A DNA stretch of 36,685 bases from an uncultured Candidatus Saccharibacteria bacterium (GTDB taxonomy: Bacteria > Patescibacteria > Saccharimonadia > Saccharimonadales > CAMLKC01), in contig CAMLDM010000006.1 in the NCBI GenBank assembly GCA_946479025.1, positions 1 through 36,685 on the forward strand, given 5' to 3'. This document shows, piece by piece, positions 13,398 through 21,712 of the stretch (its first letter is position 1; each line of letters starts with the position of its first letter). The position numbers were made by a program, and so were the translations under genes. The notes below the pieces were generated by a model that saw only the letters and a list, made by a program, of their open reading frames with translations, searched no databases and was not told the DNA's origin.

Positions 13398-13426
13398 ATT
13401 ATACCCGAGCTTGGCGGATTTCTCAA
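13398..13426 (-). promoter_or_regulatory. Promoter of the rpmF-nusB-NUDIX-rnc operon
   Basis: TTGAGA (13421-13426), 17 bp, TATAAT (13398-13403) on the minus strand, with a leader of about 38 nt to the rpmF ATG. Confidence 0.75.
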
Positions 13427-13453
13427 GGGCAGATTAACGTAGGGCGAATCGTA

Positions 13454-16216
13454 CTATAAAACGATATTTACAAGACGTCCAGCGACGTAGATAATTTTCG
13501 TCAGGGTCTTACCATCCGTAAATTTCTTGACATTCTCTTCAGCAAGCGCCAGTTGCGTTACTTCTGCTTCGGTTGCGTCTGCAGCAACTTCCAATTTTGC
13601 CCGGAGCTTGCCCTTCACCTGCACGATGATCGTTTTCATGTCGCTTCTTATAAGCGCGTTGTCCCACTGCGGCCAGCCAGCTTCTTCTACCAAACTTTCA
13701 TTGCCAAGTTGTTGCCAAAGTTCTGCACTCATGTGCGGCGCGAATGGTGCGAGAAGCCGCACGAGATCACCAAGCGCCTCTCGCCAGACCGCATCCGAAA
13801 AACCATCATTTTTCAACTTATACAGTTCGTTTACGTATTCCATCATAGCGGAGATAGCCGTGTTAAAACTGAGCCGGCGATGATCATCGGTCGCTTTTTT
13901 AATGGTTTTGTGCTGGATGCGCTTTACCGCGTCGTCGTTGCCGGCAAAATCTTTCTCTGCTTCATCAAACTCTTGCACCAACGTCCACACACGGTTTAAG
14001 AAGCGGTAAATCCCGGCAATGCCGCGCGAGTCCCACGGCGCGTCGAGCTCAATCGGCCCCATGAAAAGCAAGTACGTACGCAGCGCATCAGCGCCATATC
14101 CTTGGTCGATGACATCGAGCGGATCGATGACATTGCCTTTGCTTTTGCTCATTTTCGTGCCGTCTTCGGCGTTGATATAGCCATGATATACAAGTTTCTT
14201 CACCGGCTCCTTGAAATTCGTCAGACCCATATCTTTAAATACGTGCGTCCAAAAACGAACATACAGCAAGTGAGCAACCGCATGATCGCCGCCAACATAA
14301 TAATCGACAGGTGCCCAAATGTTTGCCTTTTCCGGCGCCCAGGCCTGCTGATCATTCTGCGGATCAGTGTAACGAAGCAAGTACCAGCTACTACAGGCAT
14401 AGCCATCCATCGTATCGGTTTCGCGCTTGGCCGGCTTATTGCAGGTCGGACAGGTAGTGTTCACCCATTCGTCCACGCCAGCAAGTGCCGACTTACCGTC
14501 ACCCTTAGGCGCGTAGTCTTTCACCTCTGGTAACATTACCGGCAGCTGATCATCAGGGACGGCGACTGCGCCGTGCTCGTCGCAGTAGACAATAGGAATC
14601 GGCGCGCCCCAGTAGCGCTGGCGACTGATCAGCCAGTCGCGCATTTTGTACGTCGTCTTGCTCTTGCCGGCTTCTTCTTTTTCTAGCCACGCCACGATTT
14701 CTTCGCGCGCGTCACTCGTTGTCATACCATCGAACTTACCACTGTTTTGCAGCGGACCCTCACCATGATAAACAGCTTCGGCTTCGCCCTCCGGCTTTTT
14801 GATCACCTCGACGACCGGAAGCTTGAACTTCTCTGCAAACGCGAAGTCGCGCTCGTCGTGCGCTGGTACACCCATCACTGCGCCCGTGCCGTAGCCAGCA
14901 AGCACATAATCAGCAACCCACACAGGCACCTTTTCACCGCTCACCGGGTTGACCGCGTAACTTCCTGTAAACACGCCCGTTTTTTCACGCGTGTCGTTCA
15001 TACGTTCGATTTCAGACTTCTTGATCGCCTGCGCGACATATTCATCCACGGATTCTTTCTGGTCGCCGACAGCAAGCGCCTTAGCTAGCGCATGTTCAGG
15101 AGCAAGTACAATGAACGTCGCACCAAACAGCGTATCCGGGCGAGTCGAAAAAACAGTGACAATGCGTGAAACCAAACTGAAATCATAGATAGTAAACTCT
15201 GTATCAAAAGTTACAGATTCGCCGTAATAGCGCCTATACGCGCTTAGCTTTTCCTCGTCGTTCTTAAATGGCTCGTGGCCCTCGAAATCGTTTGGAATAT
15301 CCCCTAGCTTCATAGTACGGACATTGGTGATTTCAGCCATAGCAAACGAGCGCACCTCATCTTTAGAAAAGCGAGTTTGGAATTTTGCGACGTCTCCAAC
15401 CTTAAGGTTTTTCGGCTCCTTGCGGAATGTTGACGTTTTTGATCCCGAGAGAATTTTTTCTGTCAGTTCCGGTGTAAATTTCAGCGTATCAGCCACATCG
15501 CGCGCGTCGCCCACAATAAACTCAATTTCCGCGCCCTCTGATTTGCCGATCCAGTTGGTTTGCGCGGTTTTGATTTTCTGCGGCCAGTCGAGATCTTCAA
15601 TTTCATCCAGCAGTGCGTCGGCATACTCAGTAATTTTGAAGAACCATTGTTTCATCGATTTCTTCACGACTTCGCTACCACAGCGCCAACACCTACCACC
15701 CTCTACCTGTTCGTTCGCAAGTACGGTTTTATCAACCGGACACCACCATTGCAGACTCTCCTTCTGGTATGCCAATCCGCGCTCGAAAAATTTGGCAAAA
15801 ATCCACTGAGTCCAGCGGTAATACTCCGGATCGCTGGTGTTAAGCTCTCGCGTCCAGTCGATGCTCACGCCCATGCGCTTGAATTGCTCTTTGAAGTTTG
15901 CAATGTTGACTTTCGTCACTTCGGCAGGCGCTCTTCCGGTCTTGATCGCGTAGTTCTCCGCAGGCAGACCGAACGTGTCCCAGCCCATCGGGTTTAAAAC
16001 ATTTTCGCCATGCGCCCGGTGAAAGCGAGCAATCGCGTCCACAATAGAATAGCTAAATGCATGCCCGGTATGCATACCTGCGCCACTAGGGTAGGGAAAC
16101 ATCCCCGAGACATACAGTTTCTGCCTATTTTTATCAGCCTCAACCGTATACGTCTGGTTTTCATCCCAGATTTTCTGCCATTTAGGTTCTATTTCGGAGG
16201 GGTTATAGCGCTTCAT
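13454..16216 (-). CDS. leuS: Leucyl-tRNA synthetase with an inserted ASCH-like domain
   Basis: This 920-aa class I synthetase attaches leucine to tRNA-Leu. The HIGH motif is HTGH (residues 49-52) and the KMSKS motif is intact in TKMSKSKGNVIDPLDV. The CP1 editing domain has FSTRPDTLFGATF and GTGAVMGVPAHDERDF, so proofreading looks complete. Cysteine pairs for a zinc knuckle lie near residues 159-179. Residues about 235-350 are an extra segment absent from ordinary LeuRS, placed in the hairpin between EGAEIEF and ITVFSTRPD-like strands, and resembling an ASCH domain. A TATACT -10 ends 7 nt before the ATG, so the leader is about 1 nt and no Shine-Dalgarno is present. Confidence 0.96.
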   Translation of the reverse strand: MKRYNPSEIEPKWQKIWDENQTYTVEADKNRQKLYVSGMFPYPSGAGMHTGHAFSYSIVDAIARFHRAHGENVLNPMGWDTFGLPAENYAIKTGRAPAEVTKVNIANFKEQFKRMGVSIDWTRELNTSDPEYYRWTQWIFAKFFERGLAYQKESLQWWCPVDKTVLANEQVEGGRCWRCGSEVVKKSMKQWFFKITEYADALLDEIEDLDWPQKIKTAQTNWIGKSEGAEIEFIVGDARDVADTLKFTPELTEKILSGSKTSTFRKEPKNLKVGDVAKFQTRFSKDEVRSFAMAEITNVRTMKLGDIPNDFEGHEPFKNDEEKLSAYRRYYGESVTFDTEFTIYDFSLVSRIVTVFSTRPDTLFGATFIVLAPEHALAKALAVGDQKESVDEYVAQAIKKSEIERMNDTREKTGVFTGSYAVNPVSGEKVPVWVADYVLAGYGTGAVMGVPAHDERDFAFAEKFKLPVVEVIKKPEGEAEAVYHGEGPLQNSGKFDGMTTSDAREEIVAWLEKEEAGKSKTTYKMRDWLISRQRYWGAPIPIVYCDEHGAVAVPDDQLPVMLPEVKDYAPKGDGKSALAGVDEWVNTTCPTCNKPAKRETDTMDGYACSSWYLLRYTDPQNDQQAWAPEKANIWAPVDYYVGGDHAVAHLLYVRFWTHVFKDMGLTNFKEPVKKLVYHGYINAEDGTKMSKSKGNVIDPLDVIDQGYGADALRTYLLFMGPIELDAPWDSRGIAGIYRFLNRVWTLVQEFDEAEKDFAGNDDAVKRIQHKTIKKATDDHRRLSFNTAISAMMEYVNELYKLKNDGFSDAVWREALGDLVRLLAPFAPHMSAELWQQLGNESLVEEAGWPQWDNALIRSDMKTIIVQVKGKLRAKLEVAADATEAEVTQLALAEENVKKFTDGKTLTKIIYVAGRLVNIVL
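15167..15514 (-). other. ASCH-like domain inserted in LeuRS
   Basis: This region encodes LeuRS residues about 235-350. It reads LTEKILSGSKTSTFR, KNLKVGDVAKFQTRF, AMAEITNVRTMKLGDI and ends YYGESVTFDTEFTIYDFSLV. This follows the ASCH pattern (start helix, G-x-K-T-x-T-x-R, KxGD strand, central strand, late helix and F-x-L-V strand). K260 and T263 align with the Lys and Thr of the E. coli YqfB N4-acetylcytidine amidohydrolase motif GRKTITIR. The flanking LeuRS sequence is uninterrupted, so this is a domain insertion. Confidence 0.65.
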
Positions 16217-16223
16217 GTATCCC

Positions 16224-16229
16224 AGTATA
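16224..16229 (-). promoter_or_regulatory. -10 box TATACT of leuS
   Basis: The hexamer ends 7 nt before the leuS ATG, giving a leader of about 1 nt. There is no ribosome-binding site between it and the start. Confidence 0.5.
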
Positions 16230-16269
16230 GCAAACTTATGCCCCTGTTATACACCTTTCACCAGGAAGC

Positions 16270-17487
16270 TTACCCAAGAAGTGATTCTGATTCCGGTTTA
16301 AAACCTGAACCGGTCGGTTCGAGAGGAGAATTATATGATGACATAAAGAGACTCTGCGTAAGCGACGTAATCTCTTGCTGGAGCTGCTCCGGCGTTATCC
16401 ACTTTTCCGGCGATTTTATATCTTGTGCCTGGTTGAATTTTGGTTTTATGACCGCGTTTAATTTCAGGCCGTCTTTGTCGCCGTTCACGGTAAATTTCGT
16501 TATCTCGTGGCTCCAACGGTCAACCCACAAGTCTGTCGTAACGCCTTCCTCCTTGTCGAGATCGGTATTATTGAGCGTAATGTTTGCGTCGCAATCATGC
16601 AGCTGCGTGTAAAACTTGGTCTTTTTCAACTCCGCGATAAACGCCCGCCCCTTGGCTGTGTCGGTCGTCAGACGATAACCCAAGCTGTCGGATTCGCTTC
16701 CAAGCTCTTTTGAAACAGTAATGAACTTGTTGTGCTTGTACGCATCTGTCACTTCAGAGGAGACCGCCTTGTCGCTCCTAAGTTTTTGACCGGCATCCGC
16801 TAGACATTTCTGGGTTTTTGCATAAGATTTACTGAAACTTTTCGTATCTTCCGCGCTCAGTTTTATCCATTTATCGTTCACTTTTCCAAGAATCTGATCT
16901 ACCGTATCCTGCGCCGCCGGCGGAACTGTACCCAGGTATGCACTTACCAGGCTGTTGAGGCCGTTTACTTTCAGATAAATCGTTCCCTTCGTGTCAACCA
17001 CTCCGCCAACACCAAGCGTAAACGTCTTCCCCTCCATCTTATATGTTACATCTCCCGTCATTTGCCCAGCGCCATCTTTGCTGCTGCCGCTAAATGTACC
17101 GACCATTTTCAGACCGTCTTTTTCGCCGTCGAACGTGCCGTCATAACTAAGCGACTTTGTGGTCATGAGGTGCAAAAGCGCGTCGCCGACAACTTTATCC
17201 GGATTTTGATACCAGAATTTATATGCAAGCACGCCGCTTCCGGCCAGTACCGCAAGTACCGCCGCAATGATGATACCCACAAGCAGCAGCTTCCGTTTCG
17301 GCTTTGATGGCGAAATAAGGACAGGTGCCGGCGGAGCCTGGAGCGTATGGTCCGGCTGAACGGGAATAGGATCGACATACTGCTTTGTTGGCGGCTCCGT
17401 TTCGGTTATAACCGGTGTTTGCGCAGGCTGTGTCTGCACATCAGGCGCCTGGTTTTGTTGCGGCTGCTGATTCTCTTGATCGTCCAT
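16270..17487 (-). CDS. Single-TM surface protein with large extracytoplasmic domain
   Basis: This 405-aa protein has a cytosolic, disordered Gln/Pro-rich N-terminus (residues 1-62), a KPKRK stop-transfer, one membrane helix (about 66-89) and a large outside domain (90-405). The outside part has repeated amphipathic strands (DGTFDGEKDGLKMVGTFSG, GVVDTKGTIYLKVNGL, EITKFTVNGDKDGLKLNAVI) that suggest a LolA/LppX-like half-barrel, but this is by appearance only. Two cysteines (in KTQKCLADAG and HDCDANI) could form a disulfide. A short AGAGGG lies near the ATG. It sits between the MurF-like ligase and leuS on the same strand. No enzyme motif is seen. Confidence 0.8.
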   Translation of the reverse strand: MDDQENQQPQQNQAPDVQTQPAQTPVITETEPPTKQYVDPIPVQPDHTLQAPPAPVLISPSKPKRKLLLVGIIIAAVLAVLAGSGVLAYKFWYQNPDKVVGDALLHLMTTKSLSYDGTFDGEKDGLKMVGTFSGSSKDGAGQMTGDVTYKMEGKTFTLGVGGVVDTKGTIYLKVNGLNSLVSAYLGTVPPAAQDTVDQILGKVNDKWIKLSAEDTKSFSKSYAKTQKCLADAGQKLRSDKAVSSEVTDAYKHNKFITVSKELGSESDSLGYRLTTDTAKGRAFIAELKKTKFYTQLHDCDANITLNNTDLDKEEGVTTDLWVDRWSHEITKFTVNGDKDGLKLNAVIKPKFNQAQDIKSPEKWITPEQLQQEITSLTQSLFMSSYNSPLEPTGSGFKPESESLLG

Positions 17488-17535
17488 AATCCCTCTTAGT
17501 GCTAATGCTAGTCTTACAGCTAGCTTAGCACAGGT

Positions 17536-18816
17536 TTAGGCAAACTTAGAGAAAAATTCTTCCTTAATTTTTACCCACTCGGGCGATTGCCGCACCAGCT
17601 CGACATCTTCACTCATCATGCAGAGTACCTTCACCGCCTCTTCGGCGTAAATATTCCCCTGCGAACCCTTCACCAGCACTGCGGCATCTTCCACAAGAAC
17701 GCTATGCGCAAACCCGCCGGCATCAATCGCGCTTTTAAAGCTCTTTACTTGGCAGCCACGTTTTCTGGCAGCTGGAGCCAAATATTTTTCAGCCTCATCA
17801 CCGATGGTGATTACCCAAGAAAGCATGTTCGGATCACACATCAAGCCAAGCTTTTCGTGCTCAGCCGCGGATGACGCGCCGAGTTCGTTCATACTTCCCA
17901 AAATAGCGATGCGCTGCGGCACCTGAAGGCCGTACAGCGCCTGAAGCGCGGAGCTGGCGGCTAGCGGACTGGAATTATACGTATCATCAATAATTATCGA
18001 ATTTTCGACACCGCGAAGCACGTTCATGCGACCAGGTACCGCATGAAACAGCGCTAAACCCGAGGCAATTTCGCTCGGCGTTAAGCCAAGTTTTGCAGCA
18101 ACCGCGACCGCGCCCATTGCCGGCCTAAGGCTGTGCTCGCCGAAAACCTTTATCGTCGCTGGGATCGGCTGGTCAAAATTAGGCGCTATCACCGAGCCCG
18201 CGTAGCCCGTCTTCACGTCAAAATCCTGCACTTCAAAGCGGTACTCAGCAAGGCCCGTGGTGCCGTATGTATCGACGTTCGTGTTGGTGAGAAAGTTCGC
18301 GTACTGGCTGTCGATATCATCGCGGTTAATAATTGCGAGCTGCGAGAAATTCGCCGCCGCCAACTCTTCCTGAGCCACCGCATCCATGGTCGGAAAAAAC
18401 TCCATATGTTCGGGTGTAACCGCCGTTACGATGCCAATATGCGGGCGCAAATACGTGCCAAAATGCGGAATATCACCGGGGCGGTCGGTACCAATTTCTG
18501 AAACAATCACATCAACGCCAGTCGGCTCTTTTATACGCTCACGCGCCGCCGCAAATACCGACAGCCAGGCACCGATACTTTTTACATTTTCCGGATAATC
18601 GATGCCGAGGATAGCAAGCGGCGCGCTAAGATGCGTGTTGTGATTACCCTCGTGTAGCGCCACACGGTATCGCTGCGAAAGAAGCGTCGCAATGGCGCGC
18701 TTAGTGCTGGTTTTACCAACGCTACCGGCTACGACGACCAGCTTCACCTCCGGGTGTTTTTCAAAATACTTCTTAACGTATTTTTCAAGTTTTTTCTGGA
18801 TATAATTTTTGAACAT
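17536..18816 (-). CDS. Mur ligase, MurF-like, lacking the N-terminal domain
   Basis: This 426-aa protein contains the central ATP-binding and C-terminal domains of Mur ligases. P-loop AGSVGKTSTKR lies at residues 30-40; EGNHNTHLSAPLAIL, AVTPEHMEFF, IIDDTYNSSPLAASSALQAL and ILGSMNELG follow, the last two typical of MurF. MurF adds D-Ala-D-Ala to the UDP-MurNAc-tripeptide. Here only about 28 residues precede the P-loop, so the substrate-binding N-domain of about 80-100 residues is absent. The basic N-terminal helix (MFKNYIQKKLEKYVKKYF) may associate with membrane. The ATG at 18816 has a weak TAGGCG upstream; longer starts at 18831 and 18846 have none. Confidence 0.85.
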   Translation of the reverse strand: MFKNYIQKKLEKYVKKYFEKHPEVKLVVVAGSVGKTSTKRAIATLLSQRYRVALHEGNHNTHLSAPLAILGIDYPENVKSIGAWLSVFAAARERIKEPTGVDVIVSEIGTDRPGDIPHFGTYLRPHIGIVTAVTPEHMEFFPTMDAVAQEELAAANFSQLAIINRDDIDSQYANFLTNTNVDTYGTTGLAEYRFEVQDFDVKTGYAGSVIAPNFDQPIPATIKVFGEHSLRPAMGAVAVAAKLGLTPSEIASGLALFHAVPGRMNVLRGVENSIIIDDTYNSSPLAASSALQALYGLQVPQRIAILGSMNELGASSAAEHEKLGLMCDPNMLSWVITIGDEAEKYLAPAARKRGCQVKSFKSAIDAGGFAHSVLVEDAAVLVKGSQGNIYAEEAVKVLCMMSEDVELVRQSPEWVKIKEEFFSKFA

Positions 18817-18863
18817 ACTTACGCCTATCATAAACGATTTGCGCACGGAAATACAATTGCTGG

Positions 18864-18869
18864 TAAAAT
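18864..18869 (+). promoter_or_regulatory. -10 box TAAAAT for leaderless NUDIX gene
   Basis: The hexamer ends exactly 6 nt before the ATG at 18876. No Shine-Dalgarno is present. Confidence 0.5.
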
Positions 18870-18875
18870 AAGCGC

Positions 18876-19292
18876 ATGGATCAATCGGTAGACATCCACA
18901 AAGCGGGCGGCATCATCTTAAAGAATCGCCAGCTCCTCGTTGTCCGCTCCAGAGGAAAAGATACATTCAATACACCTGGTGGCAAATTAGAAGCAGGCGA
19001 AACTTCTGAAAATGCGCTGGTTCGTGAATTACGTGAAGAAGTAAAAATCACGGTAAATAAAGACGACCTTGAAGCGTTCGGTACGTTTTACGCCCAAGCT
19101 TCAGGCCAGGAAAGCAAGACTATCCGCATGGATGTGTTTGTCGTAAAACGCTGGAAAGGCGAAATTACTCCGGACACAGAAATTGAAGAAGCCCGCTGGA
19201 TTAATTCCCAAGATGCCGAAGAAATCACGCTCGGCTCGATTTTTCACCACGAAATCATCCCGCGCATAAAGAAACAGGGTTTTATAGACTAA
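18876..19292 (+). CDS. NUDIX hydrolase
   Basis: This 138-aa protein is a single NUDIX domain. The box reads GGKLEAGETSENALVRELRE then EVKI: all acidic metal ligands are present but the conserved glycine near its end is replaced by lysine. The upstream strand IILKNRQLLVVRSRGKDTFNTPGG is typical of nucleotide or sugar-nucleotide hydrolases of the MutT type. It is divergent from the MurF-like gene and predicted leaderless. A hairpin follows the stop at once. The substrate cannot be named. Confidence 0.85.
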   Translation: MDQSVDIHKAGGIILKNRQLLVVRSRGKDTFNTPGGKLEAGETSENALVRELREEVKITVNKDDLEAFGTFYAQASGQESKTIRMDVFVVKRWKGEITPDTEIEEARWINSQDAEEITLGSIFHHEIIPRIKKQGFID

Positions 19293-19293
19293 T

Positions 19294-19318
19294 GAAAACG
19301 CCCCTCCCCGGCGTTTTC
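19294..19318. terminator. Bidirectional hairpin terminator
   Basis: GAAAACGCC pairs perfectly with GGCGTTTTC around a 7-nt loop, 1 bp after the NUDIX stop. Its AT-rich stem base supplies a T run on both strands, so it can also end the convergent lipoprotein transcript. Confidence 0.7.
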
Positions 19319-19362
19319 GTAAAACGCGGGAAAGGGCGGGAGGCCCGCTTGGCCGTGGAGGC

Positions 19363-20004
19363 CTACTGCGGCAGCAGGTTGTTGGTCACCAGGGTGAAGT
19401 CACCTCGGTAGAACCACAGCGTCTTGCCGTCGATCCGGAACCACGTGCTCTTCGGCACGTTAGTCGAGAGTACCTGGACGTGGTTTCCGCCATAGACCTT
19501 GATCGGCGTCCCGTCCTGGGAGCGGATCATGATGGTCTGGGCGGTCCCGCCCCACAGGTTCTTGAAGTTCTGGCGCAGCAGGTTGAGCCACGGCATCCCG
19601 GACTTGTTGTTGGTGAACCGGAACTGCGGCGGGATCTGCGACGTGATGTCGTTGAGTCCGTCCTGCGCCAGGATCATCGTGGAGCCGACGTGCTCGATCT
19701 GGCCGTTGGCCAGCGAGATCTTCAGGACCTGGGAGTCGTTGTTGCTGTCGCCCTTGCTGTCGACGGTGTCGAACTGCTTGTCACGGGTGACGTAGAACGA
19801 GTTCCCCTTGATCTCGTCCACCGGCTGACCGTACTGGTTGTAGGTCGACATGGTGGCCGGGAAGCCCTTGAACGCCTGGCTGAACTTGTCCTTCGTGGCG
19901 CCGAACGGGTCGCAGGCGGTCAGGCTTGCCACGAGCACCACGAGTGCGACGATGGCGCCCGTCAGGGCACCGCCGCGTCGCATGGTGCGACCGGTTACCT
20001 TCAT
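19363..20004 (-). CDS. Lipoprotein with strongly GC-biased codons
   Basis: This 213-aa protein has a lipoprotein signal: basic N-terminus, hydrophobic segment, lipobox LTAC with Cys31. The mature part is a soluble beta-rich domain (YVTRDKQFDTVDSKGD, TIMIRSQDGTPIKVYGG, STWFRIDGKTLWFYRGDFTL) that I cannot name. Reading codons directly, only about 15 of 213 end in A or T, far more biased than any neighbour. The ATG at 20004 has GAAGGAGAG upstream; an upstream in-frame ATG at 20019 has no ribosome site. A consensus TTGACA-17-TAATGT promoter precedes it. These features suggest recent acquisition from a GC-rich donor, perhaps an actinobacterium, or selection for high expression. Confidence 0.82.
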   Translation of the reverse strand: MKVTGRTMRRGGALTGAIVALVVLVASLTACDPFGATKDKFSQAFKGFPATMSTYNQYGQPVDEIKGNSFYVTRDKQFDTVDSKGDSNNDSQVLKISLANGQIEHVGSTMILAQDGLNDITSQIPPQFRFTNNKSGMPWLNLLRQNFKNLWGGTAQTIMIRSQDGTPIKVYGGNHVQVLSTNVPKSTWFRIDGKTLWFYRGDFTLVTNNLLPQ

Positions 20005-20050
20005 TCGTCTCTCCTTCACAACTAGAGTGCGTGGGGTTGACTCAGGTAAT

Positions 20051-20079
20051 ACATTACTATTTTTACTTAATTATGTCAA
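20051..20079 (-). promoter_or_regulatory. Consensus promoter of the lipoprotein
   Basis: TTGACA (20074-20079), 17 bp, TAATGT (20051-20056) on the minus strand, with a leader of about 40 nt and a good ribosome site. Confidence 0.75.
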
Positions 20080-20082
20080 GGG

Positions 20083-20301
20083 TTACGTCGAGGAGCCCTC
20101 GTTTCGGTACTCCAGAATATCTCCAGGTTGACAATCCAGCGCCCTACAGATTGCTTCAAGCGTGGAAAGACGAATTGCTCTCGCCTTTCCATTTTTGAGA
20201 ATGGAAAGGTTCGCCATCGTAATTCCAACCTTTTCCGAAAGCTCAGTGACGCTCATTTTGCGCCTTGCCAGCATCACGTCGATGTTGATTATTATTGCCA
20301 T
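20083..20301 (-). CDS. Xre/YozG-type helix-turn-helix regulator
   Basis: This 72-aa protein is a lone Cro/C1-type HTH: MLARRKMSVTELSEKVGITMANLSILKNGK with LSTLEAICRALDCQPGDIL, the pattern of the small YozG-like regulators. It lies 8 bp after a DUF2975 gene. DUF2975 and this HTH type are a known recurring pair in bacteria, with unclear function. The TAGTA-N3-TACTA repeat upstream of the DUF2975 gene is a possible operator. Confidence 0.88.
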   Translation of the reverse strand: MAIIINIDVMLARRKMSVTELSEKVGITMANLSILKNGKARAIRLSTLEAICRALDCQPGDILEYRNEGSST

Positions 20302-20309
20302 AACAGTCC

Positions 20310-20792
20310 TTATACCGTCAAGTCATTCTCTGACTTTATACTGATGGCGTTTCTAAGAAGCATCTGCAGCGTAGTAGCAAACACCGCGATAACAACCGGC
20401 GCACAAGTCATTATCATGCCGATTCCCATGACACCAGGCGCATCTGTCCTCTGCGCAACAAAGTAAACAATTGGCAAACATGCCGCATATAGTCCACCGA
20501 ATGCGATGGCGCTGTACTTTATTATTCCAAGGGCTCGCACCGAATCTAGAGAGAATGCCTTATCCGTATCAATATAGTTCAGCAATTTCCAGGTTTGATA
20601 TAACGCTATAAAAAATGGAATCACGGTCGCGCCCAAAATAACGAGAGTCGGATATTTCAAGTATGCAAAATCGGGATACTCCTTTGCCCAGCCATTATAA
20701 ATAGCTGGCAGTATCAGCGCGCACAAGCCGAGCGCCATCAGACCCAAAGCAATGACCGTCGCACGTAAAAAAATCGTTGATCCTCGTTTCAT
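20310..20792 (-). CDS. DUF2975 four-TM membrane protein
   Basis: This 160-aa protein has four membrane helices (about residues 9-31, 48-66, 93-113 and 121-147) with the DUF2975 middle segment (TWKLLNYIDTDKAFSLDSVRALGIIKY). Function is unknown; it is nearly always beside an Xre-type regulator, as here. GGGAGGG precedes the ATG. The upstream AT-rich leader has TATATT/TATAAA hexamers but no decisive -35. Confidence 0.85.
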   Translation of the reverse strand: MKRGSTIFLRATVIALGLMALGLCALILPAIYNGWAKEYPDFAYLKYPTLVILGATVIPFFIALYQTWKLLNYIDTDKAFSLDSVRALGIIKYSAIAFGGLYAACLPIVYFVAQRTDAPGVMGIGMIMTCAPVVIAVFATTLQMLLRNAISIKSENDLTV

Positions 20793-20818
20793 ATCCCTCC
20801 CTTTTACCTTTTATAGTT

Positions 20819-20831
20819 TAGTAATATACTA
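20819..20831. promoter_or_regulatory. Small inverted repeat before the DUF2975-Xre pair
   Basis: TAGTA-ATA-TACTA is a perfect 5-bp inverted repeat about 27 bp upstream of the DUF2975 ATG, in the likely promoter region. It is a candidate operator for the downstream HTH protein. Confidence 0.3.
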
Positions 20832-20894
20832 TGAATTTTAGCATCTTATTTATCGAATTACAATAAATATATACCGCTGAAGAATATTTAAAGA

Positions 20895-20914
20895 CGCTGG
20901 ATCCGAAACCAGCG
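20895..20914 (-). terminator. Terminator of the PadR-Drr operon
   Basis: CGCTGG pairs with CCAGCG around an 8-nt loop, and the minus-strand side runs into an AT-rich tail (TCTTTAAATATT). It lies about 30 bp after the permease stop. Confidence 0.5.
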
Positions 20915-20944
20915 CCTTCAAAGCGAAAAGCAAGCGACTAATTA

Positions 20945-21712
20945 TTACACCGCTTTTTTCTTGTATATACTCAGAGCCAAAGCATACGAAACAATGAGCA
21001 GCCCTATACACCACAGTACCGCGGCCCAGGCGCTATCACCGGCCGCACCACTTGTAAGAAGCGAGCGCATTGTTTCAACAATCGGCGTCATCGGCTGGTG
21101 TTCGGCAAAAGCGCGTACCGCCGAACTCATGCCGTCCGTCGGTACAAATGAAGGGCTTACAAAAACAAGAAGCAGAAGGATATAACTAAACGAGCCCGCA
21201 CCTTCAACCGACTTCGCGAGCAGGCCAAACATTATCGCCATCCATGTGGTTGCAAGAGTAAACAGCGTGAGCAGCCCGCCAAATAACAGCCATTCCATAA
21301 AGCCTGCGTTCGAACGAAAACCGGCTATAGCCGCCACGAGAATAACAAGCAGAACGGAGAAAAGATTGGAAAGCACCGACGACACCGCGTGGCCGCCCAA
21401 AATCGACGAAGGGGCTACCGGCATAGTTTTAAACCGGTTAATGATCCCCTTTTGCAAGTCCATATTAAGGCGCACCGCAGCATATGCAATACCACTTACC
21501 ACCGTCATAGCCACGACGCCCGGCACGATAAAATCGATGTACTTCACCGGTCCGTGGCTGAACATACTTCCGATCGAACCGCCAAACACATACACGAACA
21601 GCAGCATCATCGCGATCGGCATTGCCGCAACCGTAATGATCGTGTCCATGCTACGCACCGTGTGGCGCAAACTGCGCTTTGCCATGGTCCAGGTATCAAA
21701 TAGCGCATGCAT
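20945..21712 (-). CDS. ABC-2 type permease (DrrB-like)
   Basis: This 255-aa protein has six membrane helices and the ABC-2 permease layout of DrrB-type drug exporters: N-terminal amphipathic helix, YIDFIVPGVVAMTVVSG, then NRFKTMPVAPSSILGGHAVSS, and the late LVFVSPSFVPTDGMSSAVRAFAEHQPMTPIVETMRSLL. Its ATG overlaps the stop of the ATPase gene by one base (TAATG), so the two are coupled. It would form the membrane half of an exporter for a drug, lipid or peptide; substrate unknown. Confidence 0.92.
   Translation of the reverse strand: MHALFDTWTMAKRSLRHTVRSMDTIITVAAMPIAMMLLFVYVFGGSIGSMFSHGPVKYIDFIVPGVVAMTVVSGIAYAAVRLNMDLQKGIINRFKTMPVAPSSILGGHAVSSVLSNLFSVLLVILVAAIAGFRSNAGFMEWLLFGGLLTLFTLATTWMAIMFGLLAKSVEGAGSFSYILLLLVFVSPSFVPTDGMSSAVRAFAEHQPMTPIVETMRSLLTSGAAGDSAWAAVLWCIGLLIVSYALALSIYKKKAV

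Noticed and set aside
19480..20025. Long open frame (181 codons) on the plus strand opposite the lipoprotein gene
   Set aside because: It is a shadow of the GC-rich minus-strand gene, which has a lipobox, promoter and SD. The plus-strand frame gives an unlikely Val/Leu/Asp/Arg-rich protein without a ribosome site.
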